DNA of 64,000 nucleotides from Desulfomonile tiedjei (lineage in GTDB: Bacteria > Desulfobacterota > Desulfomonilia > Desulfomonilales > Desulfomonilaceae): assembly GCA_016218715.1 (NCBI GenBank), contig JACRDG010000032.1, forward strand, positions 248,001 to 312,000, read 5' to 3'. Positions 53,332 to 60,699 of the stretch are shown here, one piece after another. The stretch's first letter is position 1. Every line of letters begins with the position of its first letter. The position numbers and the translations under genes were made by a program. The notes under the pieces were generated by a model. That model worked only from the letters and a program-made list of their open reading frames with translations, ran no database searches and was not told the origin of the DNA.

Positions 53332-53952
53332 ATGAGTGACGAAAAGATTCGCTCGCCGAGATGGGGACAGATATCTCTCCAACGGCACAATAAGTGGCGC
53401 GCATATTTTTGCGTCATGGTCGTGTTTGTATTTCTTGCAGGATGCGACACAAGCGATGTCAAGCGCGCCTATTTTAGCGTGGTAGGCTATAGAGCATGGG
53501 AGATGCCTGCATCTTCCATGGAGCCGACGCTGAAAGTGGGCGACCATTTTATAGTGCGATGTGATCCCTACATTATTGGTAAACCGCGTCGTGAAGACGT
53601 TGTCTCCTTTCCATATCCCGAGGATCGATCGAAGACTTTCGTGAAAAGAGTGGTCGGCTTGGGCGGGGAAACACTAGAGATCCTCAACAAGCAGGTTTTT
53701 ATCAACGGACAGCCCCTCGAAGAGTCGTACAAACGGCACATTGACTCCAAGGTACTTCCAGCACATGCCGCCCCGCGAGACAATTTTGGTCCTGTATCGA
53801 TTCCGGAAGGTTCTGTCTTCGTCATGGGTCACAACAGGGACTACAGCCTTGACAGCCGTTTGTTTGGGTCGATCCGTGTTGCGGATGTTGAGGGGAAAGC
53901 ACTGTACATTTATTGGGGAAGTGACCTGTCGAGGATCGGTAGACTGGAGTAG
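53332..53952 (+). CDS. lepB: Signal peptidase I-like serine protease
   Basis: 206 residues. A single hydrophobic segment (YFCVMVVFVFLAG, about residues 24-37) precedes the catalytic domain. MPASSMEPTL holds the nucleophilic Ser, FVKRVVGLGGE the general-base Lys, and GHNRDYSLDSR is the conserved box E. It would cleave exported preproteins at the outer face of the inner membrane. The segment ends FLAGCD, which looks like a lipobox, so this copy may be a lipoprotein; that would be unusual. It lies rightward inside the leftward phage block, just past the portal gene end. Start at 53332 or five codons earlier. Confidence 0.83.
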   Translation: MSDEKIRSPRWGQISLQRHNKWRAYFCVMVVFVFLAGCDTSDVKRAYFSVVGYRAWEMPASSMEPTLKVGDHFIVRCDPYIIGKPRREDVVSFPYPEDRSKTFVKRVVGLGGETLEILNKQVFINGQPLEESYKRHIDSKVLPAHAAPRDNFGPVSIPEGSVFVMGHNRDYSLDSRLFGSIRVADVEGKALYIYWGSDLSRIGRLE

Positions 53953-54174
53953 CCTGATTGCACCGAACGTCTCGGACTGGGTACTCCTTTTCAAGAGGCC
54001 GGTCGCGGGTTTTGGGGCCTCTGGTGCGACAGACATCCTACTTGTCACTTCTCAGTGGACCGGCAGGATGCCGGCTCCACTGAAGAGCCAAGAGAATGGA
54101 CCCAGAGGGAGGGAGTGTTTTAGCGAAACACAGCACTCAGACCACTCTGCCCATCCGTTTATGAAATGCTGGGG
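53953..54174. other. Intergenic region with long palindrome (54053-54082)
   Basis: CAGTGGA-CCGGCA-GGA-TGCCGG-C-TCCACTG forms a long hairpin of the GGCATCTTGCC family, between the converging signal peptidase and portal genes, where it may terminate both. Confidence 0.55.
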
Positions 54175-56289
54175 TTACCCCGAAGTCACTCCAGGTCCCA
54201 GCGCATCGGCAGCCTGCATCTGCAGCGCCTGGGCAAGGGCATTGGCATCCGTCGGCTCAGGGCCCATGGGCCCGCCGTTTTCCACGAGACGGGAAGGATG
54301 GTTGGGAGCAGTCCCTGCCGGAGTGCCCTCGCCTTGCCCGCTTCCAGGGCGAGCGAACGGATTTTCGGCTTGCCCGAGGTCCGCTCCCGCATCTCCCGCG
54401 TCGATGCGGCTCAGCACCCGGTCCACGCCGTCCACACCGATAAGATCGAGGTACCGCTTGATCATCTCGGAAAACGATATTTTGACCCCTTCCCGTGCGA
54501 GGATCGGCTCGAACTGAGCGAGCGTCGGCAGGACTCGCTCGATGCTCTGGGCCTTGGCCAGGCGCGTGGAATCCTGACGGGTCATCGTCGCGGCCACCCG
54601 GAATCGGTTTGACTGGATCTCTTCCGAGGTTACTGCCAGCGGGATCTCTCGGCCGTTGCCGCTCCGTACGGTAATGACCTGATCCTCGAGCAGGAATTGT
54701 TGCAGCATCGAGAGCGCAATCGCACCGAGCGGTTCCAGGAAGGTCCTGGCAAAGAGATCGGCCCTGGTGGTAAACGGTTTCTGGGCCGATTCCTGGAGGA
54801 TATGCGCCTCGGTGGCGGTTTTGGCCTGGCCGACGAATCCCTCGACCATGTCCGGCATCGCGGTGCGCCGTTCCAGCATGTTGTTGAGGTAATCGATGAG
54901 GTAGTTGACGTCCTGCTGGGGGAAGTGCAGAGGCGGAAACGGTTGCACGTCGCCGGGCTCGTCAACGGTCCACACCTTGCCCGGATAGACCGCGTCGCTT
55001 TCGGTGCTGATCTGACGTGCAGCCGACGAACCTCGCCTGACGATGAGCTGTGCGTTGGCCGTGAGCCGGGCGTTGTCCTGGGACTGGCTTATGAACTGAG
55101 AGATGGAGTGGATCAGGTCGAGGTTGCTCTCGACCGCGCCCATGCCGAACGGCCCGGGGAGCGGCGTGTAATGGGCCGCGAGAAACGGCCTCAGGCCCGA
55201 CCAGAGCACAGGCCCGTCCGTGAGGCGCACCATGACCCCGTCTTCGGGAGAATCGGCTCCTTTGTCGGTTACGATCGTGCAGAGGCTCTCGACATGGCCT
55301 TTTGCCGTGGGGATGAGCCCGTGCCACTCCCACACGGTGACCTTGGGTATCTCGTCCGCATCGACCGATTCGCTGTCCGGGTCCCGCAGCAGGCGCTCCT
55401 CATCCGTGGTGCCCCAGGAAGGGGCGTTGCCCCAGCGGTCCATGAACGCATCGCGATTGAGCGTGTAAACCCCTCGCCGGAACTGGTCGATCACGTGTTC
55501 CCGGGTTTTGTCGACCCGGTGCCCGATCCCGGAGTGACGCTGCACGTCGCTGTGCGTGGCGGTCCAGTCCACGAGCAATCGGTCCAGCGGAATCACCTGG
55601 ATGATAGGGCAGTCGTAGATCTTCTCTTGATTGTCGATGACCTCGAGGGTGTTGAAATCCCAGCGGTGACGGTTGACCGTCCTTGTGTACCAGAAGATCT
55701 TCGCATAGACCGAACCGAAGAGCACCAGATGCTGGAGAATCTCGTACAGCCTCACATGGATCTGTCCCTGTGCGAGCCGCTGCACGAGCAGTTCCTGAAG
55801 CTTGAAAGAAGCCGGGAACGGGAGACGTGCATCGCCGCGTTCGGGGCCGTCCTCCGGCACCACGGTGAGCCATTCGGGGCCGCTGAAGATCGCCTGATAG
55901 GCTTTGTCCGCCCACGTATCCACAATGTAGGACGGCGCGAGGATGATGTCTGCCTGCCAGCGTTCTCTCCGGGAGCCCGCTGCTTTCCGCAGCGCCACCC
56001 GGTTCTCTGCCGCGGTGACGCCGGAACGAGCGCCCCACGAATGCAGCTCGCGGCGATTGTGATACAGGTCCTCAAGGAGCTTCCAGCGCTCGATCTTTCG
56101 TGCCAGGAAACTGCACGATGCCTTGCACCAGCGACTGACGTACCGAAAGGCCTCTTCCTGGAATGCCTTCGACGGTGTCGGCTGCGGCGCAACGGTCCGA
56201 TCGGAGGTATCGTGTTGATGGCCGATCTGACGGCTTGCGTCATTCTCCTCGTAAGAACGGCTTGAACCTTGGCGAACTGTTGAGTCCAT
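54175..56289 (-). CDS. Phage portal protein
   Basis: 704 residues. The body has the podovirus portal style: ILAPSYIVDTWADKAYQAIFSGPEWL near residue 115-140, LFGSVYAKIFWYT, then LIHSISQFISQSQDNARLTANAQLIV in the clip and stem region and MLQQFLLEDQVIT further on. The C-terminal 80 residues are Gly/Pro/Ala-rich. It would form the dodecameric DNA gate bound by terminase and adaptor. AGGAGAGGG precedes the ATG. The N-terminal 60 residues are disordered. Confidence 0.8.
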   Translation of the reverse strand: MDSTVRQGSSRSYEENDASRQIGHQHDTSDRTVAPQPTPSKAFQEEAFRYVSRWCKASCSFLARKIERWKLLEDLYHNRRELHSWGARSGVTAAENRVALRKAAGSRRERWQADIILAPSYIVDTWADKAYQAIFSGPEWLTVVPEDGPERGDARLPFPASFKLQELLVQRLAQGQIHVRLYEILQHLVLFGSVYAKIFWYTRTVNRHRWDFNTLEVIDNQEKIYDCPIIQVIPLDRLLVDWTATHSDVQRHSGIGHRVDKTREHVIDQFRRGVYTLNRDAFMDRWGNAPSWGTTDEERLLRDPDSESVDADEIPKVTVWEWHGLIPTAKGHVESLCTIVTDKGADSPEDGVMVRLTDGPVLWSGLRPFLAAHYTPLPGPFGMGAVESNLDLIHSISQFISQSQDNARLTANAQLIVRRGSSAARQISTESDAVYPGKVWTVDEPGDVQPFPPLHFPQQDVNYLIDYLNNMLERRTAMPDMVEGFVGQAKTATEAHILQESAQKPFTTRADLFARTFLEPLGAIALSMLQQFLLEDQVITVRSGNGREIPLAVTSEEIQSNRFRVAATMTRQDSTRLAKAQSIERVLPTLAQFEPILAREGVKISFSEMIKRYLDLIGVDGVDRVLSRIDAGDAGADLGQAENPFARPGSGQGEGTPAGTAPNHPSRLVENGGPMGPEPTDANALAQALQMQAADALGPGVTSG

Positions 56290-56473
56290 AGATGTTACCC
56301 TCTCCTTTTGTGATTGTGGTGGAAACGAAGCGGTTCAGGCGGGCTGGGATTGTTTACCGATTGCAATACAGTGAGTGATATCGGCTATCGGCAGGGCCGA
56401 CTTCTTGAAAAGCGAATTGATATCAAATGCAAGGTTTGCAGCGTTTGTCAGGGCAACGCACAGTGATCAGCTT

Positions 56474-57013
56474 TCAGTCGCTGCTCCACACAAGGCGAAA
56501 CTTGAAGCCTTTCAGTTTTGCCGTCTGGACCCTCTCTACAAAGGGGTCCGTGACAAATACGTCTGTTAAGATGCATTGGGGAACCTTGAAGACGGAGGTT
56601 CCTTCTAGCCTCTCTAGGAAAAACGCAAAACGGAGTATATCCATGATGTCGCCGTCGTCGAATAACTCTAGCTCGCAATTACCCTCATCCAATGCATCAA
56701 TCACCCGGGTTACGTTGAACACAAAATATCTTTCTGCAGCACAGGTTATGGGCAAGAGTTCTCCGCCCAGGTCCAAGAAATCTGCCAGAACTTTTGTGGC
56801 CTTTAAGCTGAAGACCGGGACGTGAGTAGCCAGACCTGGAGTGTCTCCCTTGACTAAGCGCCCATGATCAAACTGAAATGTCTCCTGAGCCGTCCACCTA
56901 TCCTTCATCGGGGTTCCGTTGAAGCCCCGCATGAACTCGACTACGTCATCTTCGTTTGTGTAATGGATTCCCCTATATTTGTTCACATCTGCGTCAAGAA
57001 TATACACGTTCAT
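56474..57013 (-). CDS. Probable immunity protein, Imm11/MXAN_0049-like (DUF1629)
   Basis: 179 residues. The C-terminal half (DFLDLGGELLPITCAAERYFVFNVTRVIDALDE ... FRLVW) fits the DUF1629 family that includes the Myxococcus immunity protein MXAN_0049, whose cognate toxin is a nuclease. It starts 10 bases after the AHH toxin gene, so pairing is expected. GGAGATGCTAA precedes the ATG. Family naming is from memory of motif style. Confidence 0.72.
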   Translation of the reverse strand: MNVYILDADVNKYRGIHYTNEDDVVEFMRGFNGTPMKDRWTAQETFQFDHGRLVKGDTPGLATHVPVFSLKATKVLADFLDLGGELLPITCAAERYFVFNVTRVIDALDEGNCELELFDDGDIMDILRFAFFLERLEGTSVFKVPQCILTDVFVTDPFVERVQTAKLKGFKFRLVWSSD

Positions 57014-57023
57014 TTAGCATCTC

Positions 57024-57788
57024 CTATTTGAGAAACTTGCCTTCAGATAGGTCTTTTCCGATCTTCTCCAACGTTCGAATTGCTTTCTCTTTCGTCGCGG
57101 CACGTCGCAGCAGCCTCAGGACCTTCACATAGTATTCCTTTGTGTGGACCCCAGGATGATACCCATGCTCAGGGATCGCGGGTTTATCGGGTAATGCCAC
57201 ACCGTTGGGAGAGCTATCTAGTTTTATCCCCAACTTCTCGAGAACCTTCCTCGCTTCTATAGCCTCGGCGAAACGGGCATCATTTTCAGGGACGATGTGG
57301 TGAGCCGCCCAGCCATCGGGTATGTTCCTCCCATCTTTGATCATTGCACGGCGAAGTCTTCGAGAAGAAGTTACGACGGACAGGGGCTCCCACGGCGCGA
57401 CTCCATCAAGGGCGTTCTTGATTCCCTTGGCTAATAGATCGAACCATGTGGGCTCCGTTGCTTCCTCATCTTCCACATCCTTCGTAGAATCAGCCTTAGA
57501 ATTGGCTTCGGGTTGGTCAGCGCCCGAGCCCTTCAACAGAAAATCCAGCGGCGTGGGGCCGTCAATGGTGCCGAGTCCCCATTTCAGCGCTTTCAGCATG
57601 GCTGCGACGGGTCCTGTCGGAAAGAATTTGAGTCCCTCGGCCACGTATGCGTCAATCTCCTCAGGGGAATAGGCCCGTGGCTTCGCTTCTTCCTCTCCGT
57701 GTTCGCGGCTCTTCCTCTCCTTGCGGCTTGAGCTATACTCGGGATGAGTCGCAAACCACCATCGCCTTTGTTGATCGGTTTCTATCAT
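57024..57788 (-). CDS. Toxin with RRWWFATHPEYS leader and AHH/HNH nuclease domain
   Basis: 254 residues. Leader: MIETDQQRRWWFATHPEYSSSRKE. A charged linker and a helical middle (VAAMLKALKWGLGTIDGPTPLDFLLKG) follow. The last 95 residues carry WAAHHIVPENDARF, EARKVLEKLGIKLDSSPNGVALP and a terminal HPGVHTKEYY, the pattern of the AHH family of HNH-type DNases used in polymorphic toxins. No signal peptide is present. GGAGGAGG precedes the ATG. It is followed by its immunity gene, then by the portal gene. Confidence 0.85.
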   Translation of the reverse strand: MIETDQQRRWWFATHPEYSSSRKERKSREHGEEEAKPRAYSPEEIDAYVAEGLKFFPTGPVAAMLKALKWGLGTIDGPTPLDFLLKGSGADQPEANSKADSTKDVEDEEATEPTWFDLLAKGIKNALDGVAPWEPLSVVTSSRRLRRAMIKDGRNIPDGWAAHHIVPENDARFAEAIEARKVLEKLGIKLDSSPNGVALPDKPAIPEHGYHPGVHTKEYYVKVLRLLRRAATKEKAIRTLEKIGKDLSEGKFLK

Positions 57789-58059
57789 ATCCTCCTCCTG
57801 TCAGCACGAGAAAAAAGGGGCTGGATCGAGGCGCGGCGGATGCACTTCGCATGGGGAATCGGGCATCAGCAGTTGAAGCGGTGCCTTCCCAGCCCCAAGA
57901 CGAGATCTCCCGGTCGGAGACGGGTTATCCCCCCGGAATGTTATCGTTGACCGCGCTTGAGGCGGCTCTGCCCCCGGTGAGGATGGATGGGGCGACCATC
58001 TCCCCCTCCATATTTCCCCCATCGTGATTTCGAGGTATTGCGTTGGTCCAACTGAACGG
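57789..58059. other. Non-coding spacer between capsid remnant and AHH toxin gene
   Basis: No gene is supported. The toxin's ribosome site lies at the left edge. GC-rich runs could include a promoter or terminator, but none is clear. Confidence 0.4.
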
Positions 58060-58135
58060 TTACGCCGGCAGCCCATAGATCATGGCGATGTTCGCCCTGG
58101 GATTCCTCGCCACCACGCCATAGGTCAGAAAGTCT
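58060..58135 (-). pseudogene. C-terminal fragment of a major capsid protein gene
   Basis: Reading leftward from the immunity stop, the frame gives DFLTYGVVARNPRANIAMIY then GLPA and stop, against FQTYGVVVRNPRANIGMIHGLPTS at the end of the intact capsid protein (46493-47710). Only about 24 codons remain and there is no start. The break is within a few bases of the immunity stop at 58136, so the toxin-immunity cassette has joined or replaced the rest of a capsid gene here. Confidence 0.82.
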
Positions 58136-58813
58136 TTACCACAGGTCGAAATAGTCCATGACCTCTTCCTGCACCTTGAGGTGTTCGGGGCTGTTTGAAT
58201 CAAAGGGACCGGGGACCAGTTCAATCAAGACTCCCTCACAGAACCGCTCGACATGCCAGCCCGGGGCCTTGAGGCAGTAATCGATCCCGCCGATGGACCG
58301 CGCCAGGTCTTTGTCGAGGTAGTGAAATCCCCTGATGATGGCAGGTTTGCTGAAATTGTCGATGGTCTGCTGGCGCATATAGGCATCCGTGCGAGTCTCG
58401 TTATCGTCTTCAGCGAGAAATGCCTCGAACGGCTTGAAAATCTCGATAGATTTCTCGAAGTATTTGAAATCAGGGATCCTCCATCTATACATTACTATGT
58501 CGTACCTGTCGACAAAGACCTCATCGGGATGCGTGCCCGTGGTCACTTCGAACCTGACGGTGTTGTCATCTCGGTTGCGAGGTGGAAGGCTGTAGAAGTC
58601 CACAGTCACACCAACGCTCCGCAACCCTTTAGAGATGTGCCTTTCGAAAATTCTCTCCAGGACGTCCGGCTCAACCTCCACTGGTTTGCTCCTCTTGTCA
58701 TACAGGATGGGAAAGCCGAAAGCCTCCCTCATGAGACCAAAGTAGTCGATAATCTCGTCGATCCTGAAATCCCCGCGAGGTCTGCACCTCTGACGAAAAA
58801 TATATCCGCTCAT
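58136..58813 (-). CDS. Probable immunity protein for the REase toxin (Imm52-like)
   Basis: 225 residues. Start MSGYIFRQRCRPRGDF, a mixed alpha/beta protein with GVTVDFYSLPPRNRDDNTVRFEVTTGTH and an acidic C-terminus. It follows the Tox-REase-5-like toxin gene by 15 bases, and Imm52 is the family usually paired with that toxin domain; the family name is given with limited certainty. GAAAGGAG precedes the ATG. Its stop joins the capsid remnant. Confidence 0.68.
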   Translation of the reverse strand: MSGYIFRQRCRPRGDFRIDEIIDYFGLMREAFGFPILYDKRSKPVEVEPDVLERIFERHISKGLRSVGVTVDFYSLPPRNRDDNTVRFEVTTGTHPDEVFVDRYDIVMYRWRIPDFKYFEKSIEIFKPFEAFLAEDDNETRTDAYMRQQTIDNFSKPAIIRGFHYLDKDLARSIGGIDYCLKAPGWHVERFCEGVLIELVPGPFDSNSPEHLKVQEEVMDYFDLW

Positions 58814-58828
58814 GCGACGAACTCCTTT

Positions 58829-59590
58829 CTACGGAACAATGGTGACGCCGGCGACATCGCCCACAGCTTTGCGAAAGGCCTCCACCTGGTGAGGTCCGAC
58901 CCTCCAAATCACCGGAAGGCCCTTAGCTGCTTTTGCTTGGTCTACCGCTTGCCTGCGAAATTGTCCGGGATCTTCCACCCACGGGTGCAGGTTGTTGTTG
59001 CTGTCAAAAAGATGCCCGTAACTTCCTTTGTACTCGTAGTATACCCCGTCTTTGAAATCATCGAAATATACCGGCTGACTTCTACCTTCCACGCGGACCT
59101 CGTATTCGTTGATGCGGTACTTTCCGTCCTTTCCTCGGATCGGCTGCCTGGACATCCGTGATTGATGCTCCAAGGACGGTCCGCCCCGACGCCCGACTTC
59201 CACCCATTTGCCAGGGCCTCCGCTCGAGCCCCTCTTGACCGCGCTGACGATAGAACCTCGTGCCAGGCTCCGGAGCAGCCCTTTGACACCTTGGACTGGC
59301 GCCATAAGGAACCGCCCAATGGGGATGAGATCCATTGCAGTATGCGGATCTGGTTCCGGCGGCAAATCGCCTTTTCGGATCCTCTCATGCAGTTCCGCAA
59401 CATAATCGTCCATCCTGTCAAGGGCGTCTTCGCATTGGTCGTATGCTTTCGGATCCGCTGCTGGAAGACCGGAAATGCGCTGAGTCCCTCTGCCCGGGAC
59501 GTCGCGCCTCCGTCGTGCGCCCCGGTGGCTCCAGCTATACTCGGGATGCGTGGCGAACCACCAGCGCCGTTGTTTGTCGTTTTCAATCAT
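58829..59590 (-). CDS. Toxin with RRWWFATHPEYS leader and Tox-REase-5-like nuclease domain
   Basis: 253 residues. Leader: MIENDKQRRWWFATHPEYSW. A basic linker, a helical segment (YDQCEDALDRMDDYVAELHERI) and a small hydrophobic stretch (IPIGRFLMAPVQGVKGLL) follow. The C-terminal 110 residues show RINEYEVRVEG, YFDDFKDGVYYEYKG, FRRQAVDQAKAAKGLPVIWRVG and a final VEAFRKAVGD: the restriction-endonuclease-fold Tox-REase-5 pattern with the catalytic D and E-x-K (YEYKG). The ATG at 59590, with AAGGAGA upstream, is chosen over a longer frame since its leader then aligns with the other two toxins. Confidence 0.85.
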   Translation of the reverse strand: MIENDKQRRWWFATHPEYSWSHRGARRRRDVPGRGTQRISGLPAADPKAYDQCEDALDRMDDYVAELHERIRKGDLPPEPDPHTAMDLIPIGRFLMAPVQGVKGLLRSLARGSIVSAVKRGSSGGPGKWVEVGRRGGPSLEHQSRMSRQPIRGKDGKYRINEYEVRVEGRSQPVYFDDFKDGVYYEYKGSYGHLFDSNNNLHPWVEDPGQFRRQAVDQAKAAKGLPVIWRVGPHQVEAFRKAVGDVAGVTIVP

Positions 59591-59979
59591 AATGGTCTCC
59601 TTGCCTAAGGACAAGCGGAATGTTTGGGAAAAGGTGGGGATGCTACTCCCCGGCTCCTGGCAAGCCGGGCAGCTGAGGTCGCTCACACCGACGGGTTGCA
59701 AGGGAAATAGCGCTATCGTCGCAGCCGTGCAGCTTTTCAGATCGATTCAGGGTACATCGCAGATGGTGTAAAAGCGAACCAACCGGGCTCAAATCGCTCA
59801 ACTGCAACACTCTAAGGCTGCTCATACCAATTGGCCTTGTAACAGGTGATATTCGAGGAGCCTACCAATGGCTTCTCCTGGCAGGTCTCCTCCGCTACGG
59901 CTGGCACAGCCTGACTGCGCTCCGGAGACCTCCCAGGAGCGCCCACTGGCAGTACCACTTGTTTAATCGCGAATTGGTA
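59591..59979. other. Non-coding region: toxin upstream DNA and a palindromic element
   Basis: The left side contains the shared cassette upstream DNA (CTTGTCCTTA, GCCGGGGAGTAGCATCC). The right side is the palindromic element at 59824-59980. No gene was found. Confidence 0.5.
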
Positions 59980-59980
59980 T
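59824..59980. repeat. MITE-like palindromic element with ATACCAATT ends
   Basis: Terminal inverted repeats ATACCAATT (59824-59832) and AATTGGTAT (59972-59980) enclose a large hairpin: 59875-59890 and 59924-59939 pair at 15 of 16 positions and the stem extends outward through CCAATGG/CCACTGG. Similar CTGATACCAA or CGGTATAAG ends occur near 19882 and 61938. No coding capacity. Confidence 0.5.
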
Positions 59981-60237
59981 CAGACGAGAATTCGGGCGGC
60001 TCTGGAGATTCGCACCGCCTCTTCTTCGTGGTCCAGGGGAGCACACAGCCTGTGTATGACCATAGCTCGTGCGACATGCCACAAATGCTCGGGAGAGAGT
60101 TCCCTCACCTGGCGGGGATACCTGAGATCGTACTTCTGTTTTGTGTGTGTCACGGATTCCAGTTCTTCTTCGATCAGCTCCGAGAGCTGGACGTACGGGT
60201 CCATTGCAATGGAGCCCCATCCATTACCGTAGGTCAT
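59980..60237 (-). CDS. Small hypothetical protein, first gene of the right phage unit
   Basis: 85 residues, MTYGNGWGSIAMDPYVQLSELI..., helical with many charged residues. AAGGTGA precedes the ATG at 60237; a GTG three codons earlier is possible. It is the first gene after the promoter at 60610-60668. Not recognised; a small phage regulator or packaging-related protein is conceivable. Confidence 0.5.
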   Translation of the reverse strand: MTYGNGWGSIAMDPYVQLSELIEEELESVTHTKQKYDLRYPRQVRELSPEHLWHVARAMVIHRLCAPLDHEEEAVRISRAARILV

Positions 60238-60328
60238 GACTATCACCTTGTAGGGAGTAATGGCTGTTTGGTTACACTGTCGCGCACTAAGTATTGCGTT
60301 TCATTACCCCGATTGGGGATCCCGGCAC

Positions 60329-60410
60329 GTCACCCCGGCAAGCGCCGGATCGGGGTCCCGGGCGGGGCTGGTGCCTAGAAATCCTGGATTCCGGCCTTCG
60401 CCGGAATGAC
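60329..60410. repeat. REP-like palindromes (GTCACCCCGG / CCGGCCTTCGCCGGAATGAC)
   Basis: Two palindromic units of the GTCATTCCGGCGAAGGCCGG type in a row, comparable with 16895-16958. They lie in the roughly 460-base gap to the right of the phage block. Confidence 0.6.
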
Positions 60411-60609
60411 GAAGAATGATTCCGGAAAGCAATACATGCGTGATCGAATCCATGCAGGAGAGTACTAATACCGCGCGCTGGTCGAGAGAAAGCCATTCAG
60501 CCGACACCAATCTGGCGGTGGCAGTCAGCGCGAGGGCCGTTGTTGTGGATACAAGTTGATGTTGAAGACGGTTGCAGTCGACCGGTCTGTCTCGGAGGTT
60601 TCTCTCTTC

Positions 60610-60668
60610 TTCTAGTTCTATTATCTCAAAAGACGGTAGAGGGGTCAACCATTCGTTGGAAAACCTAC
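60610..60668 (-). promoter_or_regulatory. Phage-block promoter, copy B, with conserved upstream box
   Basis: Reading leftward: GTAGGTTTTCCAACGAA (60652-60668), TTGACC (60643-60648), 17 bases, GATAAT (60620-60625). The 17-base upstream box equals that of copy A at 41905-41921 and the whole 59-base segments align without gaps. Confidence 0.65.
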
Positions 60669-60699
60669 CGGAGTGGGAACCCGGGCGACTCTCTTCGGG

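Larger units (their letters stand above)
24473..60668 (-). mobile_element. Podovirus-type prophage-like or gene-transfer-agent-like block with toxin cassettes
   Basis: Nearly all genes run leftward. From right to left: a small gene, two toxin-immunity pairs, portal, a decayed leader plus DUF4272, a third toxin-immunity pair, a small gene, scaffold, capsid, then (after a metal transporter operon) tail fibre, lysis genes, adaptor, giant tail protein, terminases. Rightward strangers are a signal peptidase and a pentapeptide-repeat gene. No integrase, excisionase, repressor or replication gene is visible and no att direct repeat was found at the edges, so the limits are set by the outermost phage-like gene (24473) and the upstream promoter (60668). 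A long tail tape-measure gene is absent, in keeping with a short tail. Confidence 0.75.

Noticed and set aside
54697-56265. Rightward open frame of 522 codons across the portal gene
   Set aside because: Antisense shadow of the portal protein; composition rich in Arg/Val/Asp without any domain.
57801-58076. Leftward frame between the capsid remnant and the AHH toxin
   Set aside because: Runs through the capsid fragment in another frame; Pro/Arg/Ser-rich with no ribosome site.
41863-60668. The paired 59-base segments as attL/attR direct repeats
   Set aside because: They are only about 69 percent alike apart from the 17-base box, both are well-formed promoters, and phage genes continue far to the left of the first copy.
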